This document shows, one piece after another, positions 44,971 to 54,606 of a DNA stretch of 64,000 bases. Numbering within the stretch: the stretch's first letter is position 1; each line of letters begins with the position of its first letter. Position numbers and translations under genes: made by a program. The notes beneath the pieces are model-generated. The model was given only the letters and a program-made list of their open reading frames with translations. It made no database searches and had not been told where the DNA came from. The stretch is from JAJNPS01 sp031378845 (GTDB lineage: Bacteria > Pseudomonadota > Alphaproteobacteria > Rhodobacterales > Rhodobacteraceae), in assembly GCA_031378845.1 (NCBI GenBank), contig JANNES010000015.1:434001-498000 (forward strand). The letters run 5' to 3'.

Positions 44971-45996
44971 ATGCGTAACGCAATTCTGCTCGCGGTCATC
45001 GCGGCCGCTGGCTTTTCCACTGCCGCTCTTGCCGAGGGCAAGAAAATCGGCGTGTCATGGGCAAGCTTTCAAGAAGAGCGCTGGAAGATCGACGAAGCTG
45101 CCATGAAAGCTGCGATCGAAGCTGCTGGCGACGAGTACATCTCTGCAGACGCCGAATCGTCGTCCGCCAAGCAGATCACCGACATCGAAGCACTGATCGC
45201 TCAGGGCGCTAACGCGCTGATCATCAACGCTTGGGATAAAGACGCGATCGGGCCGGCCATCGAAGCTGCGGCTGCCGAAGGTATTCCCGTCGTCGGCTAC
45301 GACCGTCTGATAGAAGATGCGCGCACCTTCTATCTGACCTTCGACAACGTCGGCGTCGGCCGCATCATCGCGGAAAACGTGTTCGCGGCAAAGCCCGACG
45401 GTAACTATGCGATCATCAAGGGCGATCCCGGTGATCCGAACGCAGGCTTCTTGCTGCAAGGCATGATGGGCGTCATCCAGGGTGCCGTCGATTCGGGCGC
45501 GATCAAGATCGTGGGCGAATCGTTCTCGGACGGCTGGAAGCCGGAAAATGCTCAGAAGAACATGGAGCAGATCCTGACTGCCAACAACAACGCCGTTGAC
45601 GCCGTTCTGTCGCAGAACGACGGCATGGCTGGCGGTGTCGTGGCCGCTCTGGCCGCTCAGGGCCTCGTGATCCCGGTCGGTGGCCAGGACGGTGACCTCG
45701 CGGCGATCAACCGTGTGGCTCGTGGTTCGCAGACCGTTTCGGTCTGGAAGGACGCGCGCGCACTCGGCAAAGCTGCCGGTGAAATCGCATCGGCGCTGGC
45801 CGGTGGCGCCGGTCTGGACTCGATCGCGGGTGCGACCAAGTTCTCTGGCGGCGAAAAAGGCATCGAGATGAACGCGATTCTGCTCGACCCGACCCCGATC
45901 ACCAAGGACAATCTGAACGTTGTCATCGACGCTGGCCACATCACCAAAGAAGCGGCTTGCGAAGGTGCGATGGAAGGCATCGCTGCCTGCCAGTAA
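44971..45996 (+). CDS. xylF: D-xylose-binding periplasmic protein XylF
   Basis: A 341-residue solute-binding protein with a Sec signal (MRNAILLAVIAAAGFSTAALA, cleavage after about residue 22). The mature part follows the periplasmic-binding-protein-type 1 fold of XylF: KKIGVSWASFQEERWK, then GYDRLIEDA, KGDPGDPNAGF and VGGQDGD near the ligand site. GGAGGA is 8 bases before the ATG. Ala-, Gly- and Asp-rich codon use is consistent with high expression. First gene of the transport-catabolic operon; a strong hairpin follows it. Confidence 0.95.
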   Translation: MRNAILLAVIAAAGFSTAALAEGKKIGVSWASFQEERWKIDEAAMKAAIEAAGDEYISADAESSSAKQITDIEALIAQGANALIINAWDKDAIGPAIEAAAAEGIPVVGYDRLIEDARTFYLTFDNVGVGRIIAENVFAAKPDGNYAIIKGDPGDPNAGFLLQGMMGVIQGAVDSGAIKIVGESFSDGWKPENAQKNMEQILTANNNAVDAVLSQNDGMAGGVVAALAAQGLVIPVGGQDGDLAAINRVARGSQTVSVWKDARALGKAAGEIASALAGGAGLDSIAGATKFSGGEKGIEMNAILLDPTPITKDNLNVVIDAGHITKEAACEGAMEGIAACQ

Positions 45997-46009
45997 TTGC
46001 ATGATCTTT

Positions 46010-46041
46010 CTCCGGCGCGGGTCAGGTTCCCCGCGCCGGAG
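46010..46041 (+). terminator. Strong hairpin after xylF
   Basis: CTCCGGCGCGGG (46010-46021) and CCCGCGCCGGAG (46030-46041) form a perfect 12-base-pair GC-rich stem with an 8-base loop. There is no good T-run (GCTCTGTTTT follows), so it probably stabilises the xylF end of the transcript or gives partial termination, allowing more binding protein than permease, as in many ABC operons. Confidence 0.65.
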
Positions 46042-46156
46042 GCTCTGTTTTGATGGGTTAGCGGCTTTTACGCCCAAACACACCCTCTTTGGCGGACGAT
46101 CAGGTCCATCCTGAACCCGCAAAGTTGTCATTCCACAATCAGCGCTGGACGAGGAC

Positions 46157-47485
46157 ATGACCGAAGCAAGCACCCCCAAACCTCCTGTTGGCCACGCACA
46201 AGATGCTCATGTCGGCCCGATCGGTCGGTTCCTGCGCGCAACCGAGATCGACACCCGACTTTTGGGCATGATCGGTGCGCTGCTGCTGATATGGATTGGT
46301 TTTCACGTCTATGGCGCTGCGTTCAACAATGGCGGTGCGTTCCTGACGCCCCGAAACCTCTGGAACCTCTCGGTCCAGACATCCTCCATCGGGATCATGG
46401 CGACCGGCATGGTGCTGGTGATCATCACGCGCAACATCGACCTGTCGGTCGGCTCCATTATCGGGGTGACCGGCATGATGATGGGGATTTTGCAGGTTGA
46501 AATCCTGCCGGCCTATGTCGGCCTTGGCCATTGGTCGATCTGGATCATCACTGCGGCAGTCGGCCTTACGCTTGGCGCCATGATCGGGGCGTTCCACGGC
46601 TGGCTGATCGCCTATCGCGGCATCCCGTCCTTTATCGTCACGCTGGGTGGCCTGATGGTCTGGCGCGGCATGGCGTTTCTTTCGGCTGGCGGCAAGACGA
46701 TCTCTCCGGTGGACCAGACCTTTGCCCTGCTGGGGGGCGGGCCATACGGGGCCGTTGGATCCACCGGCAGCTGGATTGTCGGCGCACTGGCCTGTGTGGG
46801 CGTACTCTGGCTGCTGCAAAACGGTCGTTCGCAGCGTCGCAAGCATGAATTTCCCCTGCGCCCGATGTGGGCCGAAGTGTTCCTGGCGGTCCTGGGCATC
46901 GGACTGATCATCGGCTCGGTGTTGCTGGTCAACGCCTATCCCTGGCCCAAAGGCATTGTTGCGGACTATGCCAGAGCCACCGGGCAGATCTTGCCCGAAG
47001 GCACTTTCATCAGCCACGGCTTTGCCATCCCGGTCCTGATCTTGCTGATGGTCGGCATCTTGATGACGATTCTGATGACGCGCACGCGGTTTGGACGTTA
47101 CGTCTTCGCCATCGGCGGCAACCCTGAGGCGGCGGCACTGGCAGGCATCAACACGCGCTGGATGACGCTCAAGATCTTCGCACTCATGGGTATGCTCACT
47201 GGTCTTGCCGCAGTCATCGCCTCTGCGCGCCTGAACTCGGCGACCAACGCGCTTGGCACTCTGGATGAGCTTTATGTGATCGCCGCCGCAGTCATCGGCG
47301 GCACGTCACTCGCCGGGGGTGTCGGCACGATCTATGGCGCGATCCTCGGTGCGCTGGTGATGCAAAGCCTGCAATCGGGCATGGTGCTGATCGGCTTTGA
47401 CAGCGCCATCCAGCGGATCGTCGTCGGTCTGGTCCTGGTCCTCGCCGTCTATCTCGACAATCTTTACCGCCGCGCAGCGAAATAA
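46157..47485 (+). CDS. xylH: D-xylose ABC transporter permease XylH
   Basis: A 442-residue polytopic inner-membrane permease with about ten to twelve helices and the LivH/RbsC-type features NIDLSVGSIIGVTG and AYRGIPSFIVTLGGLMVWRG plus ALAGINTRWM and GGTSLAGGVGT. Longer than RbsC (about 320) because of a long central loop (from about 190 to 275) rich in polar residues. GAGGAC lies just before the ATG. It is 160 bases from xylF, after the hairpin, and 10 bases before xylG. Confidence 0.93.
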   Translation: MTEASTPKPPVGHAQDAHVGPIGRFLRATEIDTRLLGMIGALLLIWIGFHVYGAAFNNGGAFLTPRNLWNLSVQTSSIGIMATGMVLVIITRNIDLSVGSIIGVTGMMMGILQVEILPAYVGLGHWSIWIITAAVGLTLGAMIGAFHGWLIAYRGIPSFIVTLGGLMVWRGMAFLSAGGKTISPVDQTFALLGGGPYGAVGSTGSWIVGALACVGVLWLLQNGRSQRRKHEFPLRPMWAEVFLAVLGIGLIIGSVLLVNAYPWPKGIVADYARATGQILPEGTFISHGFAIPVLILLMVGILMTILMTRTRFGRYVFAIGGNPEAAALAGINTRWMTLKIFALMGMLTGLAAVIASARLNSATNALGTLDELYVIAAAVIGGTSLAGGVGTIYGAILGALVMQSLQSGMVLIGFDSAIQRIVVGLVLVLAVYLDNLYRRAAK

Positions 47486-47495
47486 GGGGGCGATC

Positions 47496-48257
47496 ATGTC
47501 AAACAACACTGGAACCCCGCTGGTCGAACTGCGTGACATCTCGATCGCCTTTGGCGGCATCAAGGCCGTCGATCATGTGACCGTCGACCTCTTTCCCGGC
47601 GAAGTTGTGGGCCTTCTGGGCCATAACGGTGCCGGAAAATCGACCCTGATCAAGTGTTTGTCCGGTGCCTACAAGGCCGATAGCGGCGACATTCTGATCA
47701 GCGGCGAAAAAGTCGAGATCAACAATCCCCGCGACGCCCGCGCCCAGAACATCGAGACGATCTACCAGACGCTGGCGCTTGCCGACAATCTCGACGCCGC
47801 CTCGAACCTCTTTCTCGGCCGCGAACTCGTCAGCGCCGCAGGATTTGTCGATGATAGTGCGATGGAGGCCGAGACGCGCAAGATCATGAAGCGTCTCAAC
47901 CCCAACTTCCGCAAGTTCAACGTGCCGGTCAGCGCGCTTTCAGGTGGTCAGCGTCAGTCTGTCGCAATCGCTCGCGCGGTCTATTTCAACGCCAAAATCC
48001 TGATCATGGACGAACCGACCGCCGCCCTTGGTCCGCACGAGACGCAGATGGTCTCCGAGCTTATCCAGGAGCTCAAGGCTCAGGGCCTCGGGATTTTCCT
48101 GATCGAGCACGACATCCACAACGTGATGAAGCTTTGCGACCGGGCCTCCGTGATGAAGAATGGCCAGCTTGTCGGGACGGTCAACGTGAACGAGGTCACC
48201 GATGAGGATATTCTCGGCATGATCATTCTTGGCAAGAAACCCGCCAAGGCAGCCTGA
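47496..48257 (+). CDS. xylG: Xylose ABC transporter ATPase XylG, single-domain form
   Basis: A 253-residue ATPase with one ABC domain: Walker A GHNGAGKSTL, Q-loop IYQTLALAD, signature LSGGQRQSVAIARAV, Walker B ILIMDEPTAALG and switch His in FLIEHDIHNVM. E. coli XylG and RbsA have two fused domains (about 500 residues), so this version must dimerise. The ATG at 47496 follows AAGGGGG, 10 bases after xylH. The stop overlaps the xylB start by one base (TGATG). Confidence 0.92.
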   Translation: MSNNTGTPLVELRDISIAFGGIKAVDHVTVDLFPGEVVGLLGHNGAGKSTLIKCLSGAYKADSGDILISGEKVEINNPRDARAQNIETIYQTLALADNLDAASNLFLGRELVSAAGFVDDSAMEAETRKIMKRLNPNFRKFNVPVSALSGGQRQSVAIARAVYFNAKILIMDEPTAALGPHETQMVSELIQELKAQGLGIFLIEHDIHNVMKLCDRASVMKNGQLVGTVNVNEVTDEDILGMIILGKKPAKAA

Positions 48258-49693
48258 TGTATATCGGGCTTGATCTCGGCACGTCCGGGCTTAAGGGCGT
48301 TCTGATCGACGATGACCAGCGCGTGCTGGCGGATGCGACGGCCCCCCTCAGCGTCAGCCGCCCACATGACGGGTGGAGCGAGCAAAGCCCCGCCGACTGG
48401 ATCGCGGCGGCTGAAACCGTGCTGGACCAGTTGTCGACCCACGGTCTTGGTGCCGTCCGCGCGATTGGCCTGTCCGGCCAGATGCACGGTGCCACGCTGC
48501 TCGATGCCGCCGATGAAGTGCTGCGCCCCTGCATGCTGTGGAACGATACCCGCGCGCATGAAGAGGCCGCCGAGCTTGACGGCGATCCGATGTTCCGGCG
48601 GATAACCGGCAATGTCGTGTTTCCGGGCTTCACGGCGCCCAAGGTCATGTGGGTCCAGCGGCATGAGCCGCGAACCTGGGAGAAAATCGCCAGAATCCTC
48701 CTGCCAAAGGACTATCTGCGGCTCTGGCTCACGGGTGACTATGTCAGCGACATGTCCGATTCTTCGGGCAGCGCATGGTTCGATACAGGGCGGCGAGATT
48801 GGTCCGACGATCTCTTGACGGCCACTGGATTTACCCAGTCGCAGATGCCGCGACTGGTCGAAGGATCAGCCCCGTCGGGCCATCTTAGAGACGCATTGGC
48901 GGCGCGTTGGGGCCTGCCCAAGAGTGTGGTGATCGCAGGCGGGGGTGGCGACAACGCGGCCTCAGGCGTTGGTGTCGGTGTCGTGCGCGCGGGCGAGGCT
49001 TTTGTCTCGATCGGTACCTCTGGCGTACTTTTCGCCGCCAACGACGGCTACCAACCGGACCCGGCAAGTGCTGTGCACACCTTTTGCCACGCGCTTGCGA
49101 ACACTTGGCATCAGATGGGCGTCATCCTTGCCGCAACGGACGCGCTGAACTGGTTTGCCGGGCTGGTAGGTGAGGATGCGGCGACGTTGACCCGCGATCT
49201 TGGGCCGCTGCAGGCCCCGCGCAAGACCGTTTTCCTGCCCTATCTCGGTGGTGAGCGCACGCCAATCAACTCGCCCACCATGCGCAGCGCGTTTGTGGGA
49301 CTGGAACATGCCACCGACCGACAGGCCGCCACCCGCGCGGTTCTCGAAGGCGTGACCTTTGCCTTTCGTGATTGCCGGGACGTGCTGGCCGCCACCGGTA
49401 CCAAGCTGCAGACCCTTTTGGCGGTCGGCGGCGGCTCAAAGTCGGATTACTGGCTGTCGGCCATCGCCACGGCGCTGGGCGTGCCGGTGCAGGTGCCCGT
49501 CGCAGGCGATTTCGGCGGCGCTTTCGGTGCAGCGCGGCTGGCCCTGATGGCGGCATCCGGTGCTGGCTCCGAAATTGCCACCATGCCCAAGATCGCCCGC
49601 ATCATTCACCCCGATCCCGACCTCAAAGACGCTTTTGATGCGGGCCACGCCCGTTTTCGCGCTGCGCAATCCGCTATCCGAGGACTGACATGA
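48257..49693 (+). CDS. xylB: Xylulokinase
   Basis: A 478-residue FGGY-family kinase phosphorylating D-xylulose to xylulose 5-phosphate. Seen are the N-terminal YIGLDLGTSGLKGVL motif, the LSGQMHGATLL loop, LRLWLTGDYVSDMSD with catalytic Asp and the VGGGSKSDYWLSAIA motif near the C-terminus. Translation is coupled to xylG (TGATG) and to xylA (ATGA). Confidence 0.95.
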   Translation: MYIGLDLGTSGLKGVLIDDDQRVLADATAPLSVSRPHDGWSEQSPADWIAAAETVLDQLSTHGLGAVRAIGLSGQMHGATLLDAADEVLRPCMLWNDTRAHEEAAELDGDPMFRRITGNVVFPGFTAPKVMWVQRHEPRTWEKIARILLPKDYLRLWLTGDYVSDMSDSSGSAWFDTGRRDWSDDLLTATGFTQSQMPRLVEGSAPSGHLRDALAARWGLPKSVVIAGGGGDNAASGVGVGVVRAGEAFVSIGTSGVLFAANDGYQPDPASAVHTFCHALANTWHQMGVILAATDALNWFAGLVGEDAATLTRDLGPLQAPRKTVFLPYLGGERTPINSPTMRSAFVGLEHATDRQAATRAVLEGVTFAFRDCRDVLAATGTKLQTLLAVGGGSKSDYWLSAIATALGVPVQVPVAGDFGGAFGAARLALMAASGAGSEIATMPKIARIIHPDPDLKDAFDAGHARFRAAQSAIRGLT

Positions 49694-50991
49694 CCGACTT
49701 TTTCAAGGACATCCCGGCGATCAAGTTCGAAGGTGCCGCCGGCACGAACGAATACGCCTTTCGCCACTACAATCCAGACGAAGTCCTGATGGGCAAGCGG
49801 ATGGAGGATCATCTGCGTTTTGCCGTCGCCTATTGGCACAGCTTTGCTTGGCCCGGCGGTGACCCCTTTGGTGGCCAGACCTTTCAGCGGCCCTGGTTCG
49901 GCGACACCATGGCGCTGGCCAAGCTCAAGGCCGATGTGGCGTTCGAGATGTTCGATATCCTCGGCCAGCCCTTCTACTGCTTTCACGACGCCGACATGCG
50001 TCCCGAAGGCTCTAACTTCGCGGAATCCAAGCGCAACCTGGATGAAATGGTTGACTACCTTGGCGACAAACAGACGACCCACAAGGCCAGACTGCTCTGG
50101 GGTACGGCCAACATGTTCAGCCACCGCCGCTGGATGTCGGGTGCCGCAACTAACCCCGATCCGGACGTCTATGCCTATGCCGCAGCAACGGTAAAGGCGA
50201 ACATGGATGCGACGAAAACCCTTGGCGGCCAGAACTACGTCCTCTGGGGTGGCCGTGAGGGCTATGAGACGATGCTGAACACCGACCTCAGGTCCGAACG
50301 CGCCCATGCGGGCCGCTTTTTGCAGCAGGTTGTCGAATACAAGCACAAGATCGGCTTCAAGGGCGCCATCCTGATCGAGCCGAAACCGCAAGAACCCTCC
50401 AAGCATCAATACGACTACGATGTCGCCACGGTCTACGGTTTCCTCGTCGAGTTTGGCTTGGAAAAGGAGGTTCAGGTCAACATCGAACAAGGCCACGCGA
50501 TCCTTGCCGGCCACAGCTTTGAACACGAGATCGGCCTTGCCGCAGCGTTGGGCATCTTTGGATCCATCGACATGAACCGCAACGACTACCAGTCCGGCTG
50601 GGACACCGACCAGTTCCCGAACAACCACGCCGAAAAGGCGGTGGCGTTTTACGAGATCCTCAAAGCGGGGGGCTACACGACCGGCGGCACCAATTTCGAC
50701 GCCAAGATCCGCCGCCAGAGCCTTGACCCCGAAGACCTGATCCTTGCCCATGTCGGTGGCATGGACACCTGCGCCCGCGCGCTCAAAGCCGCGGCCGCGC
50801 TGATGCAGTCGGGCGAGATGGAGGCCGCCGTCAAGGACCGCTATGCCGGTTGGTCCACGCCCGCCGCCAAGGCGATGCTGAAAGGCAGCCTCGAAGACGC
50901 CGCCGCGCGGGTCACGGCGGAAAGGCTGGAGCCGCAACCGAAATCGGGGCGGCAAGAGCGGCTCGAGAACCTGTGGAACAGGTACGTCTGA
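49690..50991 (+). CDS. xylA: Xylose isomerase
   Basis: A 433-residue class II xylose isomerase that converts D-xylose to D-xylulose with two divalent metals. Visible are the FCFHDADMRPEG-like loop (YCFHDADMRPEG), KAVLLWGTANMFSH region, and metal ligands in ILIEPKPQEPSKHQYDYD and SIDMNRNDYQSGWDTDQFP. Its ATG overlaps the xylB stop codon. Three bases separate it from the GH3 gene. Its complement holds a long frame (49606-50955) that is a codon-usage artefact. Confidence 0.97.
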   Translation: MTDFFKDIPAIKFEGAAGTNEYAFRHYNPDEVLMGKRMEDHLRFAVAYWHSFAWPGGDPFGGQTFQRPWFGDTMALAKLKADVAFEMFDILGQPFYCFHDADMRPEGSNFAESKRNLDEMVDYLGDKQTTHKARLLWGTANMFSHRRWMSGAATNPDPDVYAYAAATVKANMDATKTLGGQNYVLWGGREGYETMLNTDLRSERAHAGRFLQQVVEYKHKIGFKGAILIEPKPQEPSKHQYDYDVATVYGFLVEFGLEKEVQVNIEQGHAILAGHSFEHEIGLAAALGIFGSIDMNRNDYQSGWDTDQFPNNHAEKAVAFYEILKAGGYTTGGTNFDAKIRRQSLDPEDLILAHVGGMDTCARALKAAAALMQSGEMEAAVKDRYAGWSTPAAKAMLKGSLEDAAARVTAERLEPQPKSGRQERLENLWNRYV

Positions 50992-50994
50992 CTA

Positions 50995-52662
50995 ATGGAC
51001 CGCATTGACCGCATCCTTTCTGCGCCGCCATTCGAACTTGATGAGGTGGCGCTGGCTTGGGTGCGCAAGACGCTTGCGGGCATGTCCGAGGCCGCAAAGG
51101 TCCGCCAGCTGTTCATCCATCTTTGTTTTGGCACCGGGCCCGACGTGGCCGCACGCATGGCGGCCCTTGCCCCGGCCGGGGTGACCAAGTTCTTCGGCTC
51201 CGATGCGCGCGCTGAACTTGACACACTTGACGCCCTGCGCGCCGGGGCCGCGATTCCCTATTTCATCAGCGCAGACCTTGAAGGGTCAAGGATGAGCCTG
51301 CCCTTCGGGGCGGAAGTGCCGAACCCGCTGGCGCTTGCTGCAGTCGATGATGTCGCGGCCTCCGGTGCAATTGCCACGATCATGGCGCGTGAGGCGCGGG
51401 CGGCAGGGATCAACTGGTCCTTTACCCCGGTCATCGACATCAACGCGGCCTTTCGCTCGCCGATCGTGGCCACGCGGGGCTTGGGTTCGGACCCCGCGCG
51501 CATCCGGTCCCACGCGCTGGCCCATATCGCGGCCCTGCAGGCCAATGGCGTGGCGGCCACTGCCAAACACTGGCCGGGCGAAGGGCATGATGACCGCGAC
51601 CAGCATCTGGTCACCACGATCATGCCTTTGTCGGTGCAGGAATGGGAGCAAACCCATGGCGCGCTTTACAGGGCCGCCATTGATGCGGGCGTGATGGCGG
51701 TCATGTCGGCGCATATTGCATTCCCGGCCTATATTCAGGCCCTGGATCCGGAATCCGGGTTGGAGGCCTATCGCCCCGCCTCAGTTTCGCCGCGCCTCAA
51801 TCAGAAGTTATTGCGCGGCAAGCTCGGCTTCAACGGCCTGATCGTGTCGGATGCAACCGGGATGGCGGGTCTCGGTGCATGGGCGCACCGCGACATTACT
51901 TTGCCAGAAATTGTTTCCAGCGGCTGCGACATCATCCTGTTTTCCGATGAGCCCGAGGCCGACATTGCCCGCATCGAGGCAGCCCTCGCCGATGGCCGCC
52001 TGACCCGTGACCGGCTGGATGAGGCGATGATCCGCATCCTTGGTCTGAAAGCGGCACTAAACCTGCATGAAACGGGCCATCAGCCTGCCGACCGCAGCCG
52101 CCTTTTCAATGCCGGGGATGCGAAAGCGGCAGCCGCGATCACGGCCCGCGCGCCGACGCTGGTCAAGGATGTGCAGGACATCTTGCCCTTATCGCCCGAC
52201 CGTCATCGCCGCGTGCTGGTCTATTCGACCGGTATCGTCACCCCCTTGCACGGTGTCAGCCAACCCTTTGCATTGCCCGACCTGATGCGCGCCGAGGGCT
52301 TTGAGGTGACGCTTTACGACCCTGAAACCCGCCCCGACCCGCGCACTTTTGATCTGGTGCTCTATCTGATGGGCGAGGAAACGCTGCTGACCCGCGGTCG
52401 CATCTTTCTGGACTGGAACCGCCTGACCGGCGGCTTGCAGGGCGCGATGCAGCGGCATTGGCATCAGGTGCCGACAGCGCTGATCTCGTTCGGCTATCCC
52501 TACTACCTTTACGACGCCCCCCGCATGCCGTGCGTGGTGAACGCCTATTGCACGATGGACAGCATGCAGCGCGCCACCTTGGAGTGTCTGCTGGGCCGCG
52601 CGTTGTTTCTGGGCAAAAGCCCGGTCGATCCTTTCTGCGGCCTGCCGGATGCCCGGTTCTAG
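50995..52662 (+). CDS. Glycoside hydrolase family 3 enzyme, NagZ-like catalytic loop
   Basis: A 555-residue GH3 protein without signal peptide. The substrate-binding loop reads AKHWPGEGHDDRDQHLV, with the Asp-x-His arrangement known as the general acid of NagZ-type GH3 enzymes; the nucleophile Asp is in IVSDATGMAGLG. A C-terminal domain from about residue 370 resembles the alpha/beta sandwich of other GH3 enzymes. As last gene of the xylose operon (3-base gap) it may be a cytoplasmic beta-xylosidase, but the loop points to hexosaminide or phosphorylase chemistry. Its stop codon overlaps the BrkB stop in CTAG. Confidence 0.82.
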   Translation: MDRIDRILSAPPFELDEVALAWVRKTLAGMSEAAKVRQLFIHLCFGTGPDVAARMAALAPAGVTKFFGSDARAELDTLDALRAGAAIPYFISADLEGSRMSLPFGAEVPNPLALAAVDDVAASGAIATIMAREARAAGINWSFTPVIDINAAFRSPIVATRGLGSDPARIRSHALAHIAALQANGVAATAKHWPGEGHDDRDQHLVTTIMPLSVQEWEQTHGALYRAAIDAGVMAVMSAHIAFPAYIQALDPESGLEAYRPASVSPRLNQKLLRGKLGFNGLIVSDATGMAGLGAWAHRDITLPEIVSSGCDIILFSDEPEADIARIEAALADGRLTRDRLDEAMIRILGLKAALNLHETGHQPADRSRLFNAGDAKAAAAITARAPTLVKDVQDILPLSPDRHRRVLVYSTGIVTPLHGVSQPFALPDLMRAEGFEVTLYDPETRPDPRTFDLVLYLMGEETLLTRGRIFLDWNRLTGGLQGAMQRHWHQVPTALISFGYPYYLYDAPRMPCVVNAYCTMDSMQRATLECLLGRALFLGKSPVDPFCGLPDARF

Positions 52663-53495
52663 CGCCTGACCCGCTCATCCAGTTCGGCATTGATGGCGCC
52701 GCCCAACAGCACGGCCCAAACGCTGAGGTAAAGCCATGTCATCAGGATGATGACGGCCCCGATGGAGCCATAGATCCGGTTGTAGCTGTTGAAATTCGCC
52801 AGATAGACCGAAAATCCGATCGACACACCTGACCAGGCCAGCGCCGCCACCAGCACCCCGACCGTGATCCACGGTGATCGGAACCCGCCCGGAACGTTGG
52901 GGCCGAAACGGTACAGGATCGACAGGCATGTCAGCACCAACAGAAACATCGCCCCCCATGGCAGCACGCTTGTCAGCCACGCCGAAAACGTTCCATAGGG
53001 GACATAAGACAGCAAGATCGGCACCACGACCACGGTCACCAATGCGACGATCAGGGCGCCGATCAAGGCCCCGGTCATGATGAAATCCACCACCCAGCCC
53101 CAGACCCAGCGGCGGGGTACCGCACGGTGCACCACGTCGAGGCCCTGGATCAGGGCTGATACCCCCGCCCGGGCCGAATAGACCGCAATGGCCACGGAAA
53201 TTACCGTGGCCCACCCCAGGACTGCCTTTGGGGCCGTCATCAGACCCACGACCTGATCATGCACCAGTGCTGCGGCCTCCGGCGGCAAGAACCGCTCCGC
53301 CACGGTCAGATAGTCACTGATGACGCCCGGATCGGCCACCATGCTCCAGATCGCGATTGTTGCGGTCAGGCCTGGAAAGACCGCGAACATCGCATAAAAC
53401 GCGACACCGGCCGCGATCAACGAGAAATGCCCTTCGCCTACCCGGTTTGCCACCGCGACCAAAAAAGACCAGAGCGTGCGCAGGTTGTGTTTCAT
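52659..53495 (-). CDS. YihY/BrkB family inner-membrane protein
   Basis: A 278-residue polytopic protein (about six helices) with the conserved family start GEGHFSLIAAGVAFYAMFAVFPG and the later RRWVWGWVVDFIMTGALIGAL and YNRIYGSIGAVIILMTWLYLS. The family was once called ribonuclease BN but this is not supported; function is unsettled. Start at 53495 chosen because the helix pattern begins there. The codons of its stop overlap those of the GH3 gene. Confidence 0.9.
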   Translation of the reverse strand: MKHNLRTLWSFLVAVANRVGEGHFSLIAAGVAFYAMFAVFPGLTATIAIWSMVADPGVISDYLTVAERFLPPEAAALVHDQVVGLMTAPKAVLGWATVISVAIAVYSARAGVSALIQGLDVVHRAVPRRWVWGWVVDFIMTGALIGALIVALVTVVVVPILLSYVPYGTFSAWLTSVLPWGAMFLLVLTCLSILYRFGPNVPGGFRSPWITVGVLVAALAWSGVSIGFSVYLANFNSYNRIYGSIGAVIILMTWLYLSVWAVLLGGAINAELDERVRR

Positions 53496-53580
53496 CTTGT
53501 CACCATGACCCGCGCTGCGGGCCTGTGCAACTTGCACCCCTCACGCGCACATGAAATGGTCCCTGAAACAGGAGCCTTCG

Positions 53581-54606
53581 ATGACCTACACCGCCCGCGC
53601 CGACCGCTATGACCGCATGATCTATCGCCGCTGCGGCGTCTCTGGCCTGATGCTGCCCGCGATCAGCTTGGGTCTTTGGCACAATTTCGGCCATGATACG
53701 CCCCATGCCACCAAGCGCGCGATCTGCCAGACCGCATTCGATCACGGCATAACCCATTTCGACCTTGCCAATAACTATGGCCCCCCCGCGGGCAGCGCCG
53801 AAGAGGCCTTTGGCGACATCCTCAAGACCGATTTCCGCCTGCACAGAGACGAATTGATCATCTCGTCCAAGGCAGGATATCACATGTGGAACGGTCCCTA
53901 CGGCGAATGGGGCAGCCGCAAATACCTGATCGCCTCTTGTGATCAAAGCCTGAAGCGGATGGGTCTGGACTATGTCGACATCTTCTATTCCCACCGATTT
54001 GACCCCGACACGCCGCTGGCGGAAACCATGGGCGCGCTGGATCACATCGTGCGGTCCGGTCGCGCGCAATATGTCGGTATCTCCAGCTATAACTCCCAGC
54101 GCACCCGCGAGGCGGCGGCGATCCTCAAATCACTTGGCACACCCTGCGTCATCCATCAGCCAAGCTATAACATCCTCAATCGCTGGGTCGAAACCGACGG
54201 TCTGAAAGAGACGCTGGCCGATCTCGGCGTCGGCTCGATTGCCTTCATCCCGCTGGCTCAGGGCATCCTGACCAACAAGTATCTTGGCGGCATTCCTGCA
54301 GGCAGCCGGGCGGCCCAGGATAAATCCCTCGATCCGATGGTTGTCAAAAAGGCACTTGCCTCGGTGGCCAAGCTCAACGACATGGCAGCATCGCGTGGCC
54401 AGACCCTGGCGCAGATGGCACTGGCATGGGTCTTGCGCAACGGCGGCATTACCTCGGCACTGATTGGCGCCTCAAGGCCCGAACAGGTCATCGACTGTGC
54501 CGGCGCGATTGCCAACCTTGATTTTACCGCGACCGAACTGGACCAGATCGACCGCATCGCCGAGGAAAAGGATATCAACCTTTGGTCCAAATCCTCCTCG
54601 GATTGA
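53581..54606 (+). CDS. Aldo/keto reductase, YghZ/KCNAB type
   Basis: A 341-residue NADPH-dependent (beta/alpha)8 enzyme. The catalytic tetrad is visible: Asp and Tyr in THFDLANNYGPP, Lys in LIISSKAGYHM and His in YSHRFDPDTPL. IGASRPEQV is the coenzyme-binding end. The YghZ group reduces glyceraldehyde 3-phosphate or methylglyoxal. AGGAG precedes the ATG at 53581. Its 3' end overlaps the SARP regulator's end by 32 bases on opposite strands. Confidence 0.92.
   Translation: MTYTARADRYDRMIYRRCGVSGLMLPAISLGLWHNFGHDTPHATKRAICQTAFDHGITHFDLANNYGPPAGSAEEAFGDILKTDFRLHRDELIISSKAGYHMWNGPYGEWGSRKYLIASCDQSLKRMGLDYVDIFYSHRFDPDTPLAETMGALDHIVRSGRAQYVGISSYNSQRTREAAAILKSLGTPCVIHQPSYNILNRWVETDGLKETLADLGVGSIAFIPLAQGILTNKYLGGIPAGSRAAQDKSLDPMVVKKALASVAKLNDMAASRGQTLAQMALAWVLRNGGITSALIGASRPEQVIDCAGAIANLDFTATELDQIDRIAEEKDINLWSKSSSD

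Noticed and set aside
49606..50955. 449-codon open frame opposite xylA
   Set aside because: No recognisable domain; its existence follows from GC-rich codon use of xylA and it also lacks a ribosome binding site.
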